A stretch of 64,000 bases of DNA from Streptomyces umbrinus (GTDB taxonomy: Bacteria; Actinomycetota; Actinomycetes; Streptomycetales; Streptomycetaceae), in NCBI RefSeq assembly GCF_030817415.1, contig NZ_JAUSZI010000002.1, positions 9,709,501-9,773,500 on the forward strand, written 5' to 3'. A program made the position numbers and the translations under genes. Shown here piece by piece: positions 1-8,225 of the stretch; position 1 is the stretch's first letter, and the number at the start of each line of letters is the position of its first letter. The notes beneath the pieces are model-generated. The model ran no database searches. It was given only the letters and a program-made list of their open reading frames with translations, and was not told the DNA's origin.

Positions 1-1
1 C

Positions 2-97
2 GTGGCCGCGAACGAGGAGATCGGCGGCGCCGAGAACGCCATCGACCCGGCGACGATGATGGCGATGTGGGAGCTGTACTGGAAGACCAGCTGGTAG
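2..97 (+). CDS. C-terminal end of an unidentified protein (partial)
   Basis: One frame stays open from the window edge to a TAG at 95-97, giving about 31 residues that end in MWELYWKTSW. It is acidic then aromatic-rich and has typical Streptomyces codon use. The start lies outside the window and I do not recognise the family. It is followed by 140 bp that hold the promoter of the next gene. Confidence 0.5.
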   Translation: MAANEEIGGAENAIDPATMMAMWELYWKTSW

Positions 98-124
98 CGC
101 GGGCACTTGGGCACTCGGGCTCGA

Positions 125-147
125 TTGTCAGTGGGCGCCTGTAGGTT
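125..147 (+). promoter_or_regulatory. RecA-NDp/PafBC-type promoter of ung
   Basis: TTGTCAGTG at 125-133, eight bases, then TAGGTT at 142-147. This matches the actinobacterial LexA-independent DNA-damage promoter pattern tTGTCRgtg-N8-TAnnnT. Transcription would start near 154, about 84 nt before the ung GTG. The 14-mer at 119-132 recurs exactly at 1070-1083 in front of the next gene. Confidence 0.65.
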
Positions 148-237
148 CTGTGCTCTGACGGTGGCCGCGCCTCGCGCGGCCGCCCATGGTCGCGTGCTCC
201 GCGGCCGTGAAGTGAGCGCACACCGGAGGAAGTTGAC

Positions 238-921
238 GTGACCGACACCGCCATGCTGCCCGAGTCCTGGCGCGGCGTCCTGGGCGAAGAGCTCCAGAAG
301 CCCTACTTCAAGGAGCTCACCGAGTTCGTCGAGGAGGAGCGCGAGAAGGGTCCCGTCCACCCGCCGCGCGAGGAGGTCTTCGCCGCGCTGGACGCGACGC
401 CGTACGAGAGCGTGAAGGTGCTCGTCCTCGGCCAGGACCCGTACCACGGCGAGGGCCAGGGCCACGGCCTGTGCTTCTCGGTCCGTCCGGGGGTGAAGAC
501 CCCGCCCTCGCTGCGCAACATCTACAAGGAGATGCAGGCGGAGCTGGGCACGCCGATCCCGGACAACGGCTATCTGATGCCGTGGGCCGAGCAGGGCGTC
601 CTGCTGCTCAACGCGGTGCTGACGGTCCGCTCCGGCGAGGCCAACTCGCACAAGGGGAAGGGCTGGGAGAAGTTCACGGACGCGGTGATCCGGGCCGTGG
701 CCGGCCGGCCCGACCCGGCCGTCTTCGTCCTGTGGGGCAACTACGCGCAGAAGAAGCTCCCGCTCATCGACGAGGAGCGGCACATCGTGGTGAAGGGCGC
801 CCACCCCTCGCCGCTGTCCGCGAAGAAGTTCTTCGGCTCGCACCCGTTCACGCAGATCAACGAGGCGGTCGCCAAGCAGGGTCACGACCCGATCGACTGG
901 CGGATCCCCGACCTGGGGTGA
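238..921 (+). CDS. ung: uracil-DNA glycosylase, family 1
   Basis: Cytosolic base-excision repair enzyme that removes uracil from DNA (from dUTP incorporation or cytosine deamination). The 227-residue length is normal for family 1 UDG. Motif A, GQDPYH, is at residues 65-70, with Asp67 the water-activating residue in this family. The HPSPLS loop with the DNA-intercalating segment is at 189-194, and the uracil-pocket Asn lies in LLLNAVLTV. The GTG start at 238 is chosen because GGAGGA at 226-231 is an ideal Shine-Dalgarno; the next Met is four codons inside. The gene stands alone, and its upstream DNA-damage-type promoter fits its repair role. The stop codon lies inside a 17-bp tandem duplication. 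High confidence. Confidence 0.97.
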   Translation: MTDTAMLPESWRGVLGEELQKPYFKELTEFVEEEREKGPVHPPREEVFAALDATPYESVKVLVLGQDPYHGEGQGHGLCFSVRPGVKTPPSLRNIYKEMQAELGTPIPDNGYLMPWAEQGVLLLNAVLTVRSGEANSHKGKGWEKFTDAVIRAVAGRPDPAVFVLWGNYAQKKLPLIDEERHIVVKGAHPSPLSAKKFFGSHPFTQINEAVAKQGHDPIDWRIPDLG

Positions 922-937
922 TCCCCGACCTGGGGTG
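904..937 (+). repeat. 17-bp perfect tandem duplication across the ung stop codon
   Basis: ATCCCCGACCTGGGGTG occurs at 904-920 and again at 921-937. The ung TGA (919-921) straddles the junction, so the second copy is untranslated. Each copy holds a CCCC/GGGG mini-hairpin. The duplication adds nothing to the protein. Confidence 0.9.
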
Positions 938-1075
938 ACATCACACGTCACCACGTCGCCACCTCACCACGACGCGTGCCACGACCCGCCGCCACGAGGT
1001 CCGGCGGGTCGGTGGGCCGTTCGTCACCGTCCTGGCCCAGTGGCGCGCGGGGCCCCCGGGGCTGCCTGAGCTCGA

Positions 1076-1098
1076 TTGTCAGTCTCTGCCGTTAGCGT
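1076..1098 (+). promoter_or_regulatory. RecA-NDp/PafBC-type promoter of the TPR-like gene
   Basis: TTGTCAGTC at 1076-1084, eight bases, then TAGCGT at 1093-1098. It is the same element, with the same spacing and an identical 14-bp core, as the one upstream of ung. The expected transcript start is near 1105, about 45 nt before the GTG at 1150. Confidence 0.6.
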
Positions 1099-1149
1099 CG
1101 GGAGAGGTGACGGAACGACCGGCGCGGGCGCTGCGGTCGGCGGACGAGC

Positions 1150-1740
1150 GTGGAGGACGATCCGGTGGCGGAGCAACAGGAACAGGCGGCGGCGGACGCG
1201 ATGATGACCCGGATCGGGCAGATCGCCATGCTCCTCCACGGCGGTGACCGCGAGGAGGCCCGGAGCCGCTTCCTGGACCTGTGGACCGAGATCGGCGAGG
1301 ACGGCGACGCGCTGCACCGCTGCACACTCGCGCACTACATGGCCGACGCCCAGGACGACCCCTCGGACGAACTCGCCTGGGACCTGCGGGCCTTGTCGGC
1401 GGCGGACTCACTGACGGACGTGCGGATCACGGAGCACCCGCAGTCGCTCGCGGTGCGGGCCTTCTATCCCTCCCTCCATCTGAGCCTCGCCGTCGACTAC
1501 GCGAACCTGGGCCGCTCCGAGGCCGCCCGCAGCCATCTGCGCCGGGCCCGCGACACCGTGGGCGTCCTCGGTGACGACGCGCACGGGGACGGTGTCCGGG
1601 CGGGCATCGGCCGCTTGGAGCTGAGACTCGACGAGGAGGGGCCGTCGGGCGGGGCGCCCGAACCGACGCCGGGCCAGACTCCGGGGCAGGGGAGAGGGCC
1701 GGGAGGCGAGACGCTGGGGCCGCCGCGGCAGCGGCCCTAG
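1150..1740 (+). CDS. conserved hypothetical protein, TPR-like helical repeats
   Basis: 196 residues. Residues about 15-155 are helical with TPR-like spacing (for example FYPSLHLSLAVDYANLGR followed by ARSHLRRAR, where a Gly-Arg turn links two helices). The last 40 residues are a disordered Pro/Gly-rich tail. There is no signal peptide or catalytic motif. The GTG start at 1150 lies downstream of GGAGAGG near 1100-1106, but the spacing to the start is poor, so the start is not certain. A role in protein-protein contact is an inference from the fold alone. The upstream RecA-NDp-like promoter suggests co-induction with ung after DNA damage. Confidence 0.75.
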   Translation: MEDDPVAEQQEQAAADAMMTRIGQIAMLLHGGDREEARSRFLDLWTEIGEDGDALHRCTLAHYMADAQDDPSDELAWDLRALSAADSLTDVRITEHPQSLAVRAFYPSLHLSLAVDYANLGRSEAARSHLRRARDTVGVLGDDAHGDGVRAGIGRLELRLDEEGPSGGAPEPTPGQTPGQGRGPGGETLGPPRQRP

Positions 1741-1741
1741 A

Positions 1742-1783
1742 AGCCGTAGCGTGGTCTGCAGGAGCCGTAGCGTGGTCTTCCGG
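1742..1783 (+). repeat. 21-bp tandem duplication just after a stop codon
   Basis: Two 21-bp units, 1742-1762 and 1763-1783, share the first 16 bases (AGCCGTAGCGTGGTCT) and differ in the last five. The array begins 2 nt after the TAG of the upstream gene. Confidence 0.8.
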
Positions 1784-1843
1784 GCTTGTACGTCGCCCTG
1801 GTCCGGGTCTGTACGCCACCCCCGTTGATCGGCGCCCCGTCGG

Positions 1844-2311
1844 TCAACGTCCGTACACGTCCTTGCAGATGGTCGCCTGCGGGCTGTCCGGGTTCCAGCC
1901 GCCGTACTGCCGGCCCAAGGCGCACACATCCGTGCCCACCGGAGCCGTGGCCCTGGGCTGACGGGGAACCGCGGGGTGCTCGGGTCGCTGCGGCTCCGGG
2001 TGCCGCGGCGGATCGGCCGGGGGGCGACGGGGAGGGGCCGCCGGGGCCGCGGCGGGTGCCGAAGGTGCCGTACGGCGGGGTGTGGACGCGGGTGCCGACG
2101 GGCGCCGGGACGGGCCGATCATCTCCAGGGCTTCCCGGGCCGGAGCCTGCACGATCTGGGGCTCGGCCCTGCCGTCCGGGCGGGGTTCCGAGGCCCGGGC
2201 AGGTCCGGACGGGGCGCCCGGAGCGAGCGGTCGCTGGACGGTCACACAGCCGGAGACGGCCGAGACAGCCACGGTGACCAGGAGCGTTGCGGTGGTCGCG
2301 GTTCGATGCAC
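1844..2311 (-). CDS. putative secreted lipoprotein
   Basis: 155 residues from a GTG at 2311. The N-terminus is a lipoprotein signal: a short basic start, a hydrophobic stretch (LLVTVAVSAV) and a lipobox AVSGC at about residues 18-22, so the mature protein would start with a lipidated Cys. A long Pro/Ala/Arg-rich disordered linker follows. A compact C-terminal module then contains VCALGRQYGGW and a second Cys near the end (TICKDVYGR), so one disulfide is possible. Function unknown. No convincing Shine-Dalgarno precedes the GTG; upstream in-frame sequence is low-complexity and lacks a better start. It lies tail-to-tail with the TPR-like gene. Confidence 0.65.
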   Translation of the reverse strand: MHRTATTATLLVTVAVSAVSGCVTVQRPLAPGAPSGPARASEPRPDGRAEPQIVQAPAREALEMIGPSRRPSAPASTPRRTAPSAPAAAPAAPPRRPPADPPRHPEPQRPEHPAVPRQPRATAPVGTDVCALGRQYGGWNPDSPQATICKDVYGR

Positions 2312-2445
2312 CCGCGCAACTCTGCTGTGTCCGCCCCCATTTGGGGAGCTGACAAGCGGAGGATGCCCCGCATGGGTGAACGGCCGGCGCCCGAGCCCCG
2401 GTGGCCGGGCCCGATGGTCAACGGCCCCGTCGACCCCTGTGCGAC

Positions 2446-2958
2446 TCAGTCGCCCGTGCCCCCGTCGATCCGCTCGCGGACAAGGTCGGCGTGACCGTTG
2501 TGGCGCGCGTACTCCTCGATCATGTGGGTGTATATCCACCGCAGGTTGAAGGGCTTGTCGGTGTACCTGCTTCTGCCTTCGGACAGGTCGTCGAGCGTGA
2601 AGCGGGCCGCGTTCTGCCGGGCGACCCCGATCTCCCGCTGCCAGGTGCCGTACGCCTCCTCCCAGGTGTCATCCTCGGTGAGGTGGAACTCGCCGTCGCG
2701 GTCCTCGTCGCTGTAGTAGATCGGCCCGGGATCGTCGCCCACGAGCACCTTGCGGAACCAACTGCGCTCCACCTCCGCCATGTGCCGGACGAGCCCGAGC
2801 AGGGAGAGTTCGGACGGCGGCACCGAGGCGGTCCTGAGCTGGGCGTCGTCCAGGTCCTGGCACTTCCACGCGAGGGTTTCGCGGTGGTAGTCGAGCCAGC
2901 CCTCCAGCATGGCTCGTTCGCCGGCGTCGATCGCGGGTTCGTTGCGTTCAATGGTCAT
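2446..2958 (-). CDS. DinB/DUF664 family protein
   Basis: 170 residues from an ATG at 2958, a four-helix DinB-like protein of the DUF664 branch. Members are putative metal-dependent, often thiol-linked, enzymes with an unproven reaction. Visible family marks are LLGLVRHMAEVERSWFR (about 48-64), with the first metal-site His in RHM, and HMIEEYARHNGHADLVRER near the C-terminus, carrying the other His residues. Its close paralogue at 20254-20814 shares these blocks nearly residue for residue. It is a single gene between two unrelated neighbours. The biochemical role is not assignable from sequence. Confidence 0.85.
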   Translation of the reverse strand: MTIERNEPAIDAGERAMLEGWLDYHRETLAWKCQDLDDAQLRTASVPPSELSLLGLVRHMAEVERSWFRKVLVGDDPGPIYYSDEDRDGEFHLTEDDTWEEAYGTWQREIGVARQNAARFTLDDLSEGRSRYTDKPFNLRWIYTHMIEEYARHNGHADLVRERIDGGTGD

Positions 2959-3053
2959 GCCCGCATCATCGCGGAGGGCCGAGCGGCGGCCCAATCCTTT
3001 AGGGGCCGTGCCGCCTGCTGCCGCTTGCGGGCCGTGCCGCCTGCTGCGAGGGG

Positions 3054-3644
3054 TCAGCTCCGCAGCATGCCCTCCAGGACCTCGCGCAGCCCGGCCCGAA
3101 CCTCGCCGAGGGACGGCACGTCGGCGTGGTACGAACCCGCCGCGCACGAGAACATCAGGCCGTCCGCCCAGGCCACCAGCGACAGCACATGCCGTGCCGG
3201 ATCCCGTGAACCCGCCGCCGTCAGCATCCCGGTGAGCGCGTCCCGGAACTGCCGCCCGGTGGCGTCGAAGAACTCCCGCAGTTCCGGCCGACGTGTCGCC
3301 TCCAGCGCCAACTCGTAGCGGGCGATGAGCAGTTCGCGGTTTCCGGTGAGTGAGCGATGCACCGCCAGAGCCATTCCTTCCGCCAGGGAGTCGAGCCCGC
3401 CCCGCGGATCCGGCATCTCGTCCAGGCCGAGCACCCGCGCCTCGCGCTCCGCGAGCCGCCGTACCGCCGCCTCCAGCAGGGCGAGCCTGGTCCGGGCGAG
3501 ATTGGACGTGGACCCTGGTGGAAGTCCGGCCGCCGCGTCTACGGCGCGGTGGGTGAGACCGCGCATGCCGCGCTCGGCGAGCAGGTCGAGGGCGGTGTCG
3601 GCGATGAGATCGGCGCGGGCCGCGCCGGTGCTGCGTACGGGCAT
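3054..3644 (-). CDS. TetR-family transcriptional repressor
   Basis: 196 residues. The N-terminal helix-turn-helix (about residues 8-55) reads DLIADTALDLLAERGMRGLTHRAVDAAAGLPPGS in its core order, with the TetR turn AAGLPPGS before the recognition helix. The C-terminal region is an all-helical ligand-binding domain. The ATG at 3644 is chosen because it begins just before the HTH; further upstream the frame has no homologous content. It is divergent from a flavin monooxygenase, with two matching operators between them, so it most likely represses that gene and itself. The inducer is unknown. Confidence 0.9.
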   Translation of the reverse strand: MPVRSTGAARADLIADTALDLLAERGMRGLTHRAVDAAAGLPPGSTSNLARTRLALLEAAVRRLAEREARVLGLDEMPDPRGGLDSLAEGMALAVHRSLTGNRELLIARYELALEATRRPELREFFDATGRQFRDALTGMLTAAGSRDPARHVLSLVAWADGLMFSCAAGSYHADVPSLGEVRAGLREVLEGMLRS

Positions 3645-3665
3645 GACAGCCAACCTACCCTCGCA

Positions 3666-3679
3666 ACTACATCTGTAGT
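3666..3679. promoter_or_regulatory. TetR operator copy 1 (proximal to the regulator)
   Basis: ACTACA-TC-TGTAGT is a perfect 6-2-6 inverted repeat, 22 bp upstream of the regulator ATG. It has the same half-sites as the second copy at 3699-3712. Confidence 0.8.
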
Positions 3680-3692
3680 ACGGTCGAGAGGT

Positions 3693-3718
3693 CCGGTCAC
3701 TACAGGTGTAGTGACCGG
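3693..3718. promoter_or_regulatory. TetR operator copy 2 with 12-bp arms
   Basis: CCGGTCACTACA and TGTAGTGACCGG are perfect inverted arms around GG. The core ACTACA-NN-TGTAGT equals copy 1. The centres of the two copies are 33 bp apart, about three helical turns, so two repressor dimers could bind the same DNA face. Confidence 0.85.
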
Positions 3719-3790
3719 AGGGGGCGTCAGAGTCGCCGGATTCGGCGGAGTCGCCGGACCGGCCGAATCGTCGGGATCGTTGGAGGAGCC

Positions 3791-4999
3791 ATGGCACAGT
3801 CACCGCGCGCCGTCGTCGTGGGCGGCGGCATCGGGGGTCTCACCGCGGCGGTGGCGCTGCACCGGCGCGGCTGGCGGGTCACCGTCCTGGAGCGGGCCGG
3901 TTCGCTGGAACCCGTCGGTGCCGGCATCTCCCTCGCGCCCAACTCCCTGCGCGCCCTCGACGTCATCGGTCTCGGCGACGAGATCCGTGACCTCGCCGCC
4001 TGGCAGGGCGACGGAGGACTGCGGACCCCGGGCGGCCGCTGGCTCTCGCGGACCAGCACCGCCGCCCTGGCCGAACGCTTCGGCGGCCCGCTGGTCCTGC
4101 TGCACCGGGCCACACTCATCAAGAGCCTGGCCGCACAGCTCCCCGAGGGCACCGTGCGCACCACGGCCGAGGCGGCCCTGGCGGATCCCGGTGACGACGA
4201 CCGCCCCGCCCGTGTCAGCACCCCCGACGGCGAGCTGGAGGCCGAACTGGTCGTCGGCGCCGACGGCATCCGCTCCGCCGTTCGCCTGGAGCTGTTCCCG
4301 GACCATCCGGGCCCGGTCTACTCCGGGTTCACCACCTGGCGGGTCGTGATCCCGGTGCCCGGAGCGGACTTCGCCTCGCACGAGACGTGGGGCCGGGGCC
4401 GTATCTGGGGCACGCATCCGCTCAAGGACGGCAGGGTGTACGCGTACGCCGCGGCCCGCGTTCCCGCCGGAGGCCGGGCGACCGACGACGAACGGGCCGA
4501 ACTCGTCCGGCTCTTCGGCGACTGGCACGACCCGATCCCCGGCGTCATCGGCGCCGCGCGCCCCGAGGACGTCCTGCGCCACGACGTCCACCACATCGCC
4601 GAGCCCCTGCCCGCCTTCCACGCCGGCCGGGTCGCGCTGATCGGTGACGCGGCGCACGCCATGCCGCCGACCCTGGGACAGGGCGGCAACCAGGCCATCG
4701 AGGACGCGATCGTGCTCGCACATCACGCCGGTCCGCGTACAGCCCCGCTCGACGCGGGCCTCGCCGCGTACACGGCGGCACGCAAACCGCGTACGACCGC
4801 CATCGCCCGCAAGGCGGTCCAGGTCGCCCGTCTCAACATGATGCGCAGCCGTCCCGGCATGGTCCTGCGCAATGCCGCGGTCGCCGCGGTGTCGAAGGCC
4901 GGACCCGGCCTCTTCCTGCGGAGTTTCGACGGAATCGCCGACTGGCGGCCGCCTCAGGCGCCGTATGCTTCCGAGGAGACACGGGTGAGCACGCCCTAG
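3791..4999 (+). CDS. FAD-dependent monooxygenase (PHBH/salicylate hydroxylase-like)
   Basis: 402 residues, the standard size for class A flavoprotein aromatic hydroxylases, which use NAD(P)H and O2 to hydroxylate aromatic rings. The Rossmann GGGIGGLTAA is at residues 11-20. The mid-domain DG motif is VVGADGIRSAVR, and the second FAD motif, ALIGDAAHAMPP, is near residue 282, followed by GQGGNQAIEDA. The ATG at 3791 follows GGAGGA at 3782-3787. It is divergent from the TetR gene and likely induced by that repressor's ligand. Substrate is not determinable: salicylate-like, a polyketide or an antibiotic such as a rifamycin are all family options. Confidence 0.92.
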   Translation: MAQSPRAVVVGGGIGGLTAAVALHRRGWRVTVLERAGSLEPVGAGISLAPNSLRALDVIGLGDEIRDLAAWQGDGGLRTPGGRWLSRTSTAALAERFGGPLVLLHRATLIKSLAAQLPEGTVRTTAEAALADPGDDDRPARVSTPDGELEAELVVGADGIRSAVRLELFPDHPGPVYSGFTTWRVVIPVPGADFASHETWGRGRIWGTHPLKDGRVYAYAAARVPAGGRATDDERAELVRLFGDWHDPIPGVIGAARPEDVLRHDVHHIAEPLPAFHAGRVALIGDAAHAMPPTLGQGGNQAIEDAIVLAHHAGPRTAPLDAGLAAYTAARKPRTTAIARKAVQVARLNMMRSRPGMVLRNAAVAAVSKAGPGLFLRSFDGIADWRPPQAPYASEETRVSTP

Positions 5000-5027
5000 A
5001 CAAGTCGGTTCCGCGGAGGAGACCCCT

Positions 5028-5933
5028 GTGAAGGTCGGCTGCATCGGACTCGGAGACATCGCGCAGAAGGCCTATCTGCCGGTGCTCACCACCCGGCCGG
5101 GGCTCGAACTGCATCTGCACACGCGGGCGCCCGCCACCCTCACCAGGGTCGCCGACAGCCTCAACCTGCCGGCCGGGCAGCGTCACACCGACCTCTCCGA
5201 GCTGCTCGCGCAGGACCTCGACGCGGCGTTCGTGCACGCGCCCACACACGCGCACCCCGAGATCGTGACCCGTCTCCTCGAAGCGGGCGTCGCCACATAT
5301 GTCGACAAGCCGATCGCGTACGAACTCGCCGACTCCGAACGCCTGGTGAAGCTCGCGGAGGAGCGGAACACCAGCCTGGCCGTCGGCTTCAACCGGCGCT
5401 ACGCACCCGGGTACACGCAGTGCGCCGACCACCCGCGCGAGCTGATCCTGATGCAGAAGAACCGCATCGGCCTGCCGGAACAGCCCCGCACGATGATCCT
5501 CGACGACTTCATCCACGTCGTGGACACCCTGCGGTTCCTGGCGCCGGGACCGGTCGACGATGTGACCGTGCGGGCCCGGGTCGAGGACGGACTGCTGCAC
5601 CACGTCGTGCTCCAGCTCGCCGGGGAGGGGTTCACCGCGCTCGGCGTGATGAACCGGCTGAGCGGCTCGAACGAGGAGATCCTCGAAGTCTCCGGGCAGG
5701 ACACCAAGCGTCAGGTCGTCAACCTCGCCGAGGTCATCGACCACAAGGGCCAGCCGACGATACGCCGGCGCGGCGACTGGGTGCCGGTGGCCCGGCAGCG
5801 CGGCATCGAGCAGGCCGTGCTCGCGTTCCTCGACGCGGTGCGCGCGGGCAAGGTGCTCAGCGCCCGGGACGCGCTGGCGACCCATGAGCTGTGCGAGCGG
5901 GTGGTACGCGCGGTGACGGACCGGCCCGCCTGA
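5028..5933 (+). CDS. Gfo/Idh/MocA-family oxidoreductase
   Basis: 301 residues. The N-terminal Rossmann fold begins at residue 1 with VGCIGLGDIAQKAYLPVL. The family's YVDKPIAYELADSE, equivalent to the EKP motif with the active-site Lys, lies near residues 88-101. The C-terminal domain is an alpha/beta substrate domain. The enzyme should oxidise or reduce a sugar-like substrate with NAD(P). It starts at a GTG with GGAGGA at 5016-5021, 28 nt after the monooxygenase, so the two may be co-transcribed. Its last 77 nt overlap the lnt 3' end on the other strand. Substrate unknown. Confidence 0.88.
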   Translation: MKVGCIGLGDIAQKAYLPVLTTRPGLELHLHTRAPATLTRVADSLNLPAGQRHTDLSELLAQDLDAAFVHAPTHAHPEIVTRLLEAGVATYVDKPIAYELADSERLVKLAEERNTSLAVGFNRRYAPGYTQCADHPRELILMQKNRIGLPEQPRTMILDDFIHVVDTLRFLAPGPVDDVTVRARVEDGLLHHVVLQLAGEGFTALGVMNRLSGSNEEILEVSGQDTKRQVVNLAEVIDHKGQPTIRRRGDWVPVARQRGIEQAVLAFLDAVRAGKVLSARDALATHELCERVVRAVTDRPA

Positions 5934-7443
5934 CCCGCAACGACCGGGCACCGTCCGTGGCGCCCAGGACGGCCAGGATCAGCAGCGCCGCGTACACCGG
6001 CCACTCGCCGAACCGCGCGTACAGGGTGACACCGTGTGCCAGCGGGACGTCGTACACCTCCGAGGCGCTGGCATCGGTACCGAGCCAGGAGCCGACGCGC
6101 TCACCGCTCGGGCCGTAGACCGCGGAGACGCCGGTGAGCGTCGCGTGCACCATCGGCCGGCCCGTCTCGGCGGCCCGCAGCGCCGCCAGCGACGCGTGCT
6201 GCTCGGGCGCCCAGCTCTGCTGGAACGACGAGGTCGCCGACTGCGCGAGCAGCAACTCGGCGCCGTCCCGCGCGAGATGACGGCTCATGTCGGGGAACGC
6301 CGACTCGAAACAGACCATCGGGCCGATCCGCAGTCCGTCCCCGACGTTCATCACGACCTGCTCGCTGCCGCGCATCCGGTCCTCGCCCGCCGCCTTGCCC
6401 ACGGACGTGGCCCAGCCGAGGAGGGAACGGGCCGGAACGTACTCGCCGAAGGGCACGAGCCGCATCTTGTCGTAGCGGTCGCCGGTCGGACCCTCGGGCC
6501 CAACGAGCACCGAGCTCTTGTATATGCCGGGCCGGTCGGAGCGGCGCGCGTCCACGTTGACCAGGATGTCCGCGTCCACCTCGCGGGAGAGCGCGGCGAG
6601 CCGGTCCGCGAGGTCGGGCCGGTCGGCGAGGTCGAAGCCGACACTGCTCTCGCCCCACACCACGAGATCCACGTCCTGCCCGGCCAGCTGCCGGGTGAGC
6701 GTCTCCTCGCGCGCGAACCGCTTCTCCGCGCCGCCGACGCCGTCGATCACTCCGGGCTGCACGACGGCGATCCGGACCCGGCCGTCGACGTCCGGCCGTG
6801 GGGACCACACCCAGGCCGCCGAGGTGGCCGCGGCCGTCGCGACCAGCCCGGCGAGCGCAGGGACACGGGACTGCCGTACGGCGACGAGGACGGCGACCGC
6901 GACGTTCACGGCGACGAGCAGGAAGCTCAGCAGCCACACCCCGCCCACCGAGGCCAGCCGCAGCGCGGGCTCCACATCCCACTGACTCGATCCGAGCAGA
7001 CCCCAGGGGCCGCCCAACCCCTCCCAGGAGCGCACGAGTTCGACCATCAGCCAGGCGGAGGGCAGCACGAACAAGGCGGCGACGACCTGGCCCGCCGAGG
7101 GAACACCGGCCAGGAACCTGCGTGTCAGCCAGCCCCACGGTGCCCAGAGCGCGCCGAGCAGCGCCGCTATCACGAGCGTGAAGACATGCAGGCTCGGCAG
7201 CAGCCAGTGGTGCACGGCCAGCATGAAACCGAGCCCGCCGAGCCAGCCGTCGTACGCCGCCCGCCGGGCCGTCGGAGCCGAGCGGACGAGCAGGATCCAC
7301 GGCACCAGCGCGACATACGCGAACCACCACAGGGACGGCGCCGGGAAGCTCAGCATCGGCAGGGCACCGGCGAGCACGGCCGCGATGCCCCGCCACCAGG
7401 GGGAGTCGAGGCGTCGGCGCCAGTCAGCGGCGGACAGCTTCAT
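5857..7443 (-). CDS. lnt: apolipoprotein N-acyltransferase
   Basis: Membrane enzyme that adds the third acyl chain to the N-terminal Cys of lipoproteins. 528 residues: about six N-terminal transmembrane helices (residues about 20-215) followed by a nitrilase domain. The catalytic Glu-Lys-Cys set is visible: Glu in VVWGESSVGFD (about 264), Lys in YDKMRLVPFGEYVP (about 327) and Cys in MVCFESAFPD (about 377). The ATG at 7443 is the first Met before the membrane region. Actinomycetes often carry two lnt genes, so redundancy is likely. The last 77 bp are antisense to the end of the oxidoreductase gene, a convergent overlap without room for separate terminators. Confidence 0.95.
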   Translation of the reverse strand: MKLSAADWRRRLDSPWWRGIAAVLAGALPMLSFPAPSLWWFAYVALVPWILLVRSAPTARRAAYDGWLGGLGFMLAVHHWLLPSLHVFTLVIAALLGALWAPWGWLTRRFLAGVPSAGQVVAALFVLPSAWLMVELVRSWEGLGGPWGLLGSSQWDVEPALRLASVGGVWLLSFLLVAVNVAVAVLVAVRQSRVPALAGLVATAAATSAAWVWSPRPDVDGRVRIAVVQPGVIDGVGGAEKRFAREETLTRQLAGQDVDLVVWGESSVGFDLADRPDLADRLAALSREVDADILVNVDARRSDRPGIYKSSVLVGPEGPTGDRYDKMRLVPFGEYVPARSLLGWATSVGKAAGEDRMRGSEQVVMNVGDGLRIGPMVCFESAFPDMSRHLARDGAELLLAQSATSSFQQSWAPEQHASLAALRAAETGRPMVHATLTGVSAVYGPSGERVGSWLGTDASASEVYDVPLAHGVTLYARFGEWPVYAALLILAVLGATDGARSLRVRRAGPSPRVPPARTAHGSPARPGR

Positions 7444-7639
7444 GCAGCGCCTCCCTCGACCCCCGAAGCACGGTGCGTGACTCCAGTGTGCGCGCACCGG
7501 GACGATCTCCGTAAGGGGGCATCCGCACAGGTGGGCACGCGCCGAGGCAGGCTACCGGCTGGGGTGGGCACGGGCCGGCGCGGGGCCTTCGCCGGGGAGG
7601 ACCCGCACGCGAACGGGCCGGCCGTGCGCTCCCGTGGGC

Positions 7640-8125
7640 TCAGTGGGCGGCGGGTTCCTGCTGCGTCTGCGTGACCCGGCGCCACTTCTCGTGGACGACC
7701 ACCTCACGCAGCCGCCAGCCGTTGTACGTCCGCACCAGCCCGAAGTCGTACCGGCCGCCGCACACGAAGTCGGGCTCCGTCGATCCGCCGTCGCCTCCCG
7801 CGAACCGCATCGGATTGACGTAGTCCGCCTGGATCCGGGCCGTGTCGCCCGTGTCCTGCTCCAGCGCCCCGAACCGTACCCGCCGGTTCACGATCAGATG
7901 CTGCCGCATCGGGAACAGCTCCATGGTCTGCGCGAGCCATCCGGCGATCTGCCCCGCGTCCCCCTCGATACCGCCCGCCGACCGGTAGTCCGCCCGCCCG
8001 TCCGGCGCGAACAGTCCGCGGTACGCCTCCCAGTCCCCGTCGTCGACCGCCACCGCGTACTCGGTGACCAGTCCGTCGACCGCGAGCCGGTCCATTACCG
8101 TAGCCAGTTCCACGCGCTGCGTCAT
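7640..8125 (-). CDS. SnoaL-like / NTF2-fold protein
   Basis: 161 residues with the SnoaL-type cone fold pattern: an N-terminal helix pair (LATVMDRLAVDGLVTEYAVAVDDGDW), then FAPDGRADYRSAGG, and a final beta strand LREVVVHEKWRRV. Fold members include polyketide cyclases, hydroxylating-dioxygenase small-subunit relatives and steroid isomerases. No specific catalytic set is evident. ATG at 8125. It is divergent from the short-chain dehydrogenase, with 146 bp between them. Substrate unknown. Confidence 0.8.
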   Translation of the reverse strand: MTQRVELATVMDRLAVDGLVTEYAVAVDDGDWEAYRGLFAPDGRADYRSAGGIEGDAGQIAGWLAQTMELFPMRQHLIVNRRVRFGALEQDTGDTARIQADYVNPMRFAGGDGGSTEPDFVCGGRYDFGLVRTYNGWRLREVVVHEKWRRVTQTQQEPAAH

Positions 8126-8225
8126 CGGCTCAGTGTTGGCCACGGGGAGGTCGGCGCCAAGGGGCGTGCAGTGATATTCACCGGTCGTGCGCCGTATGGA
8201 CGTACGGAACCGGTCAGGAACCATG

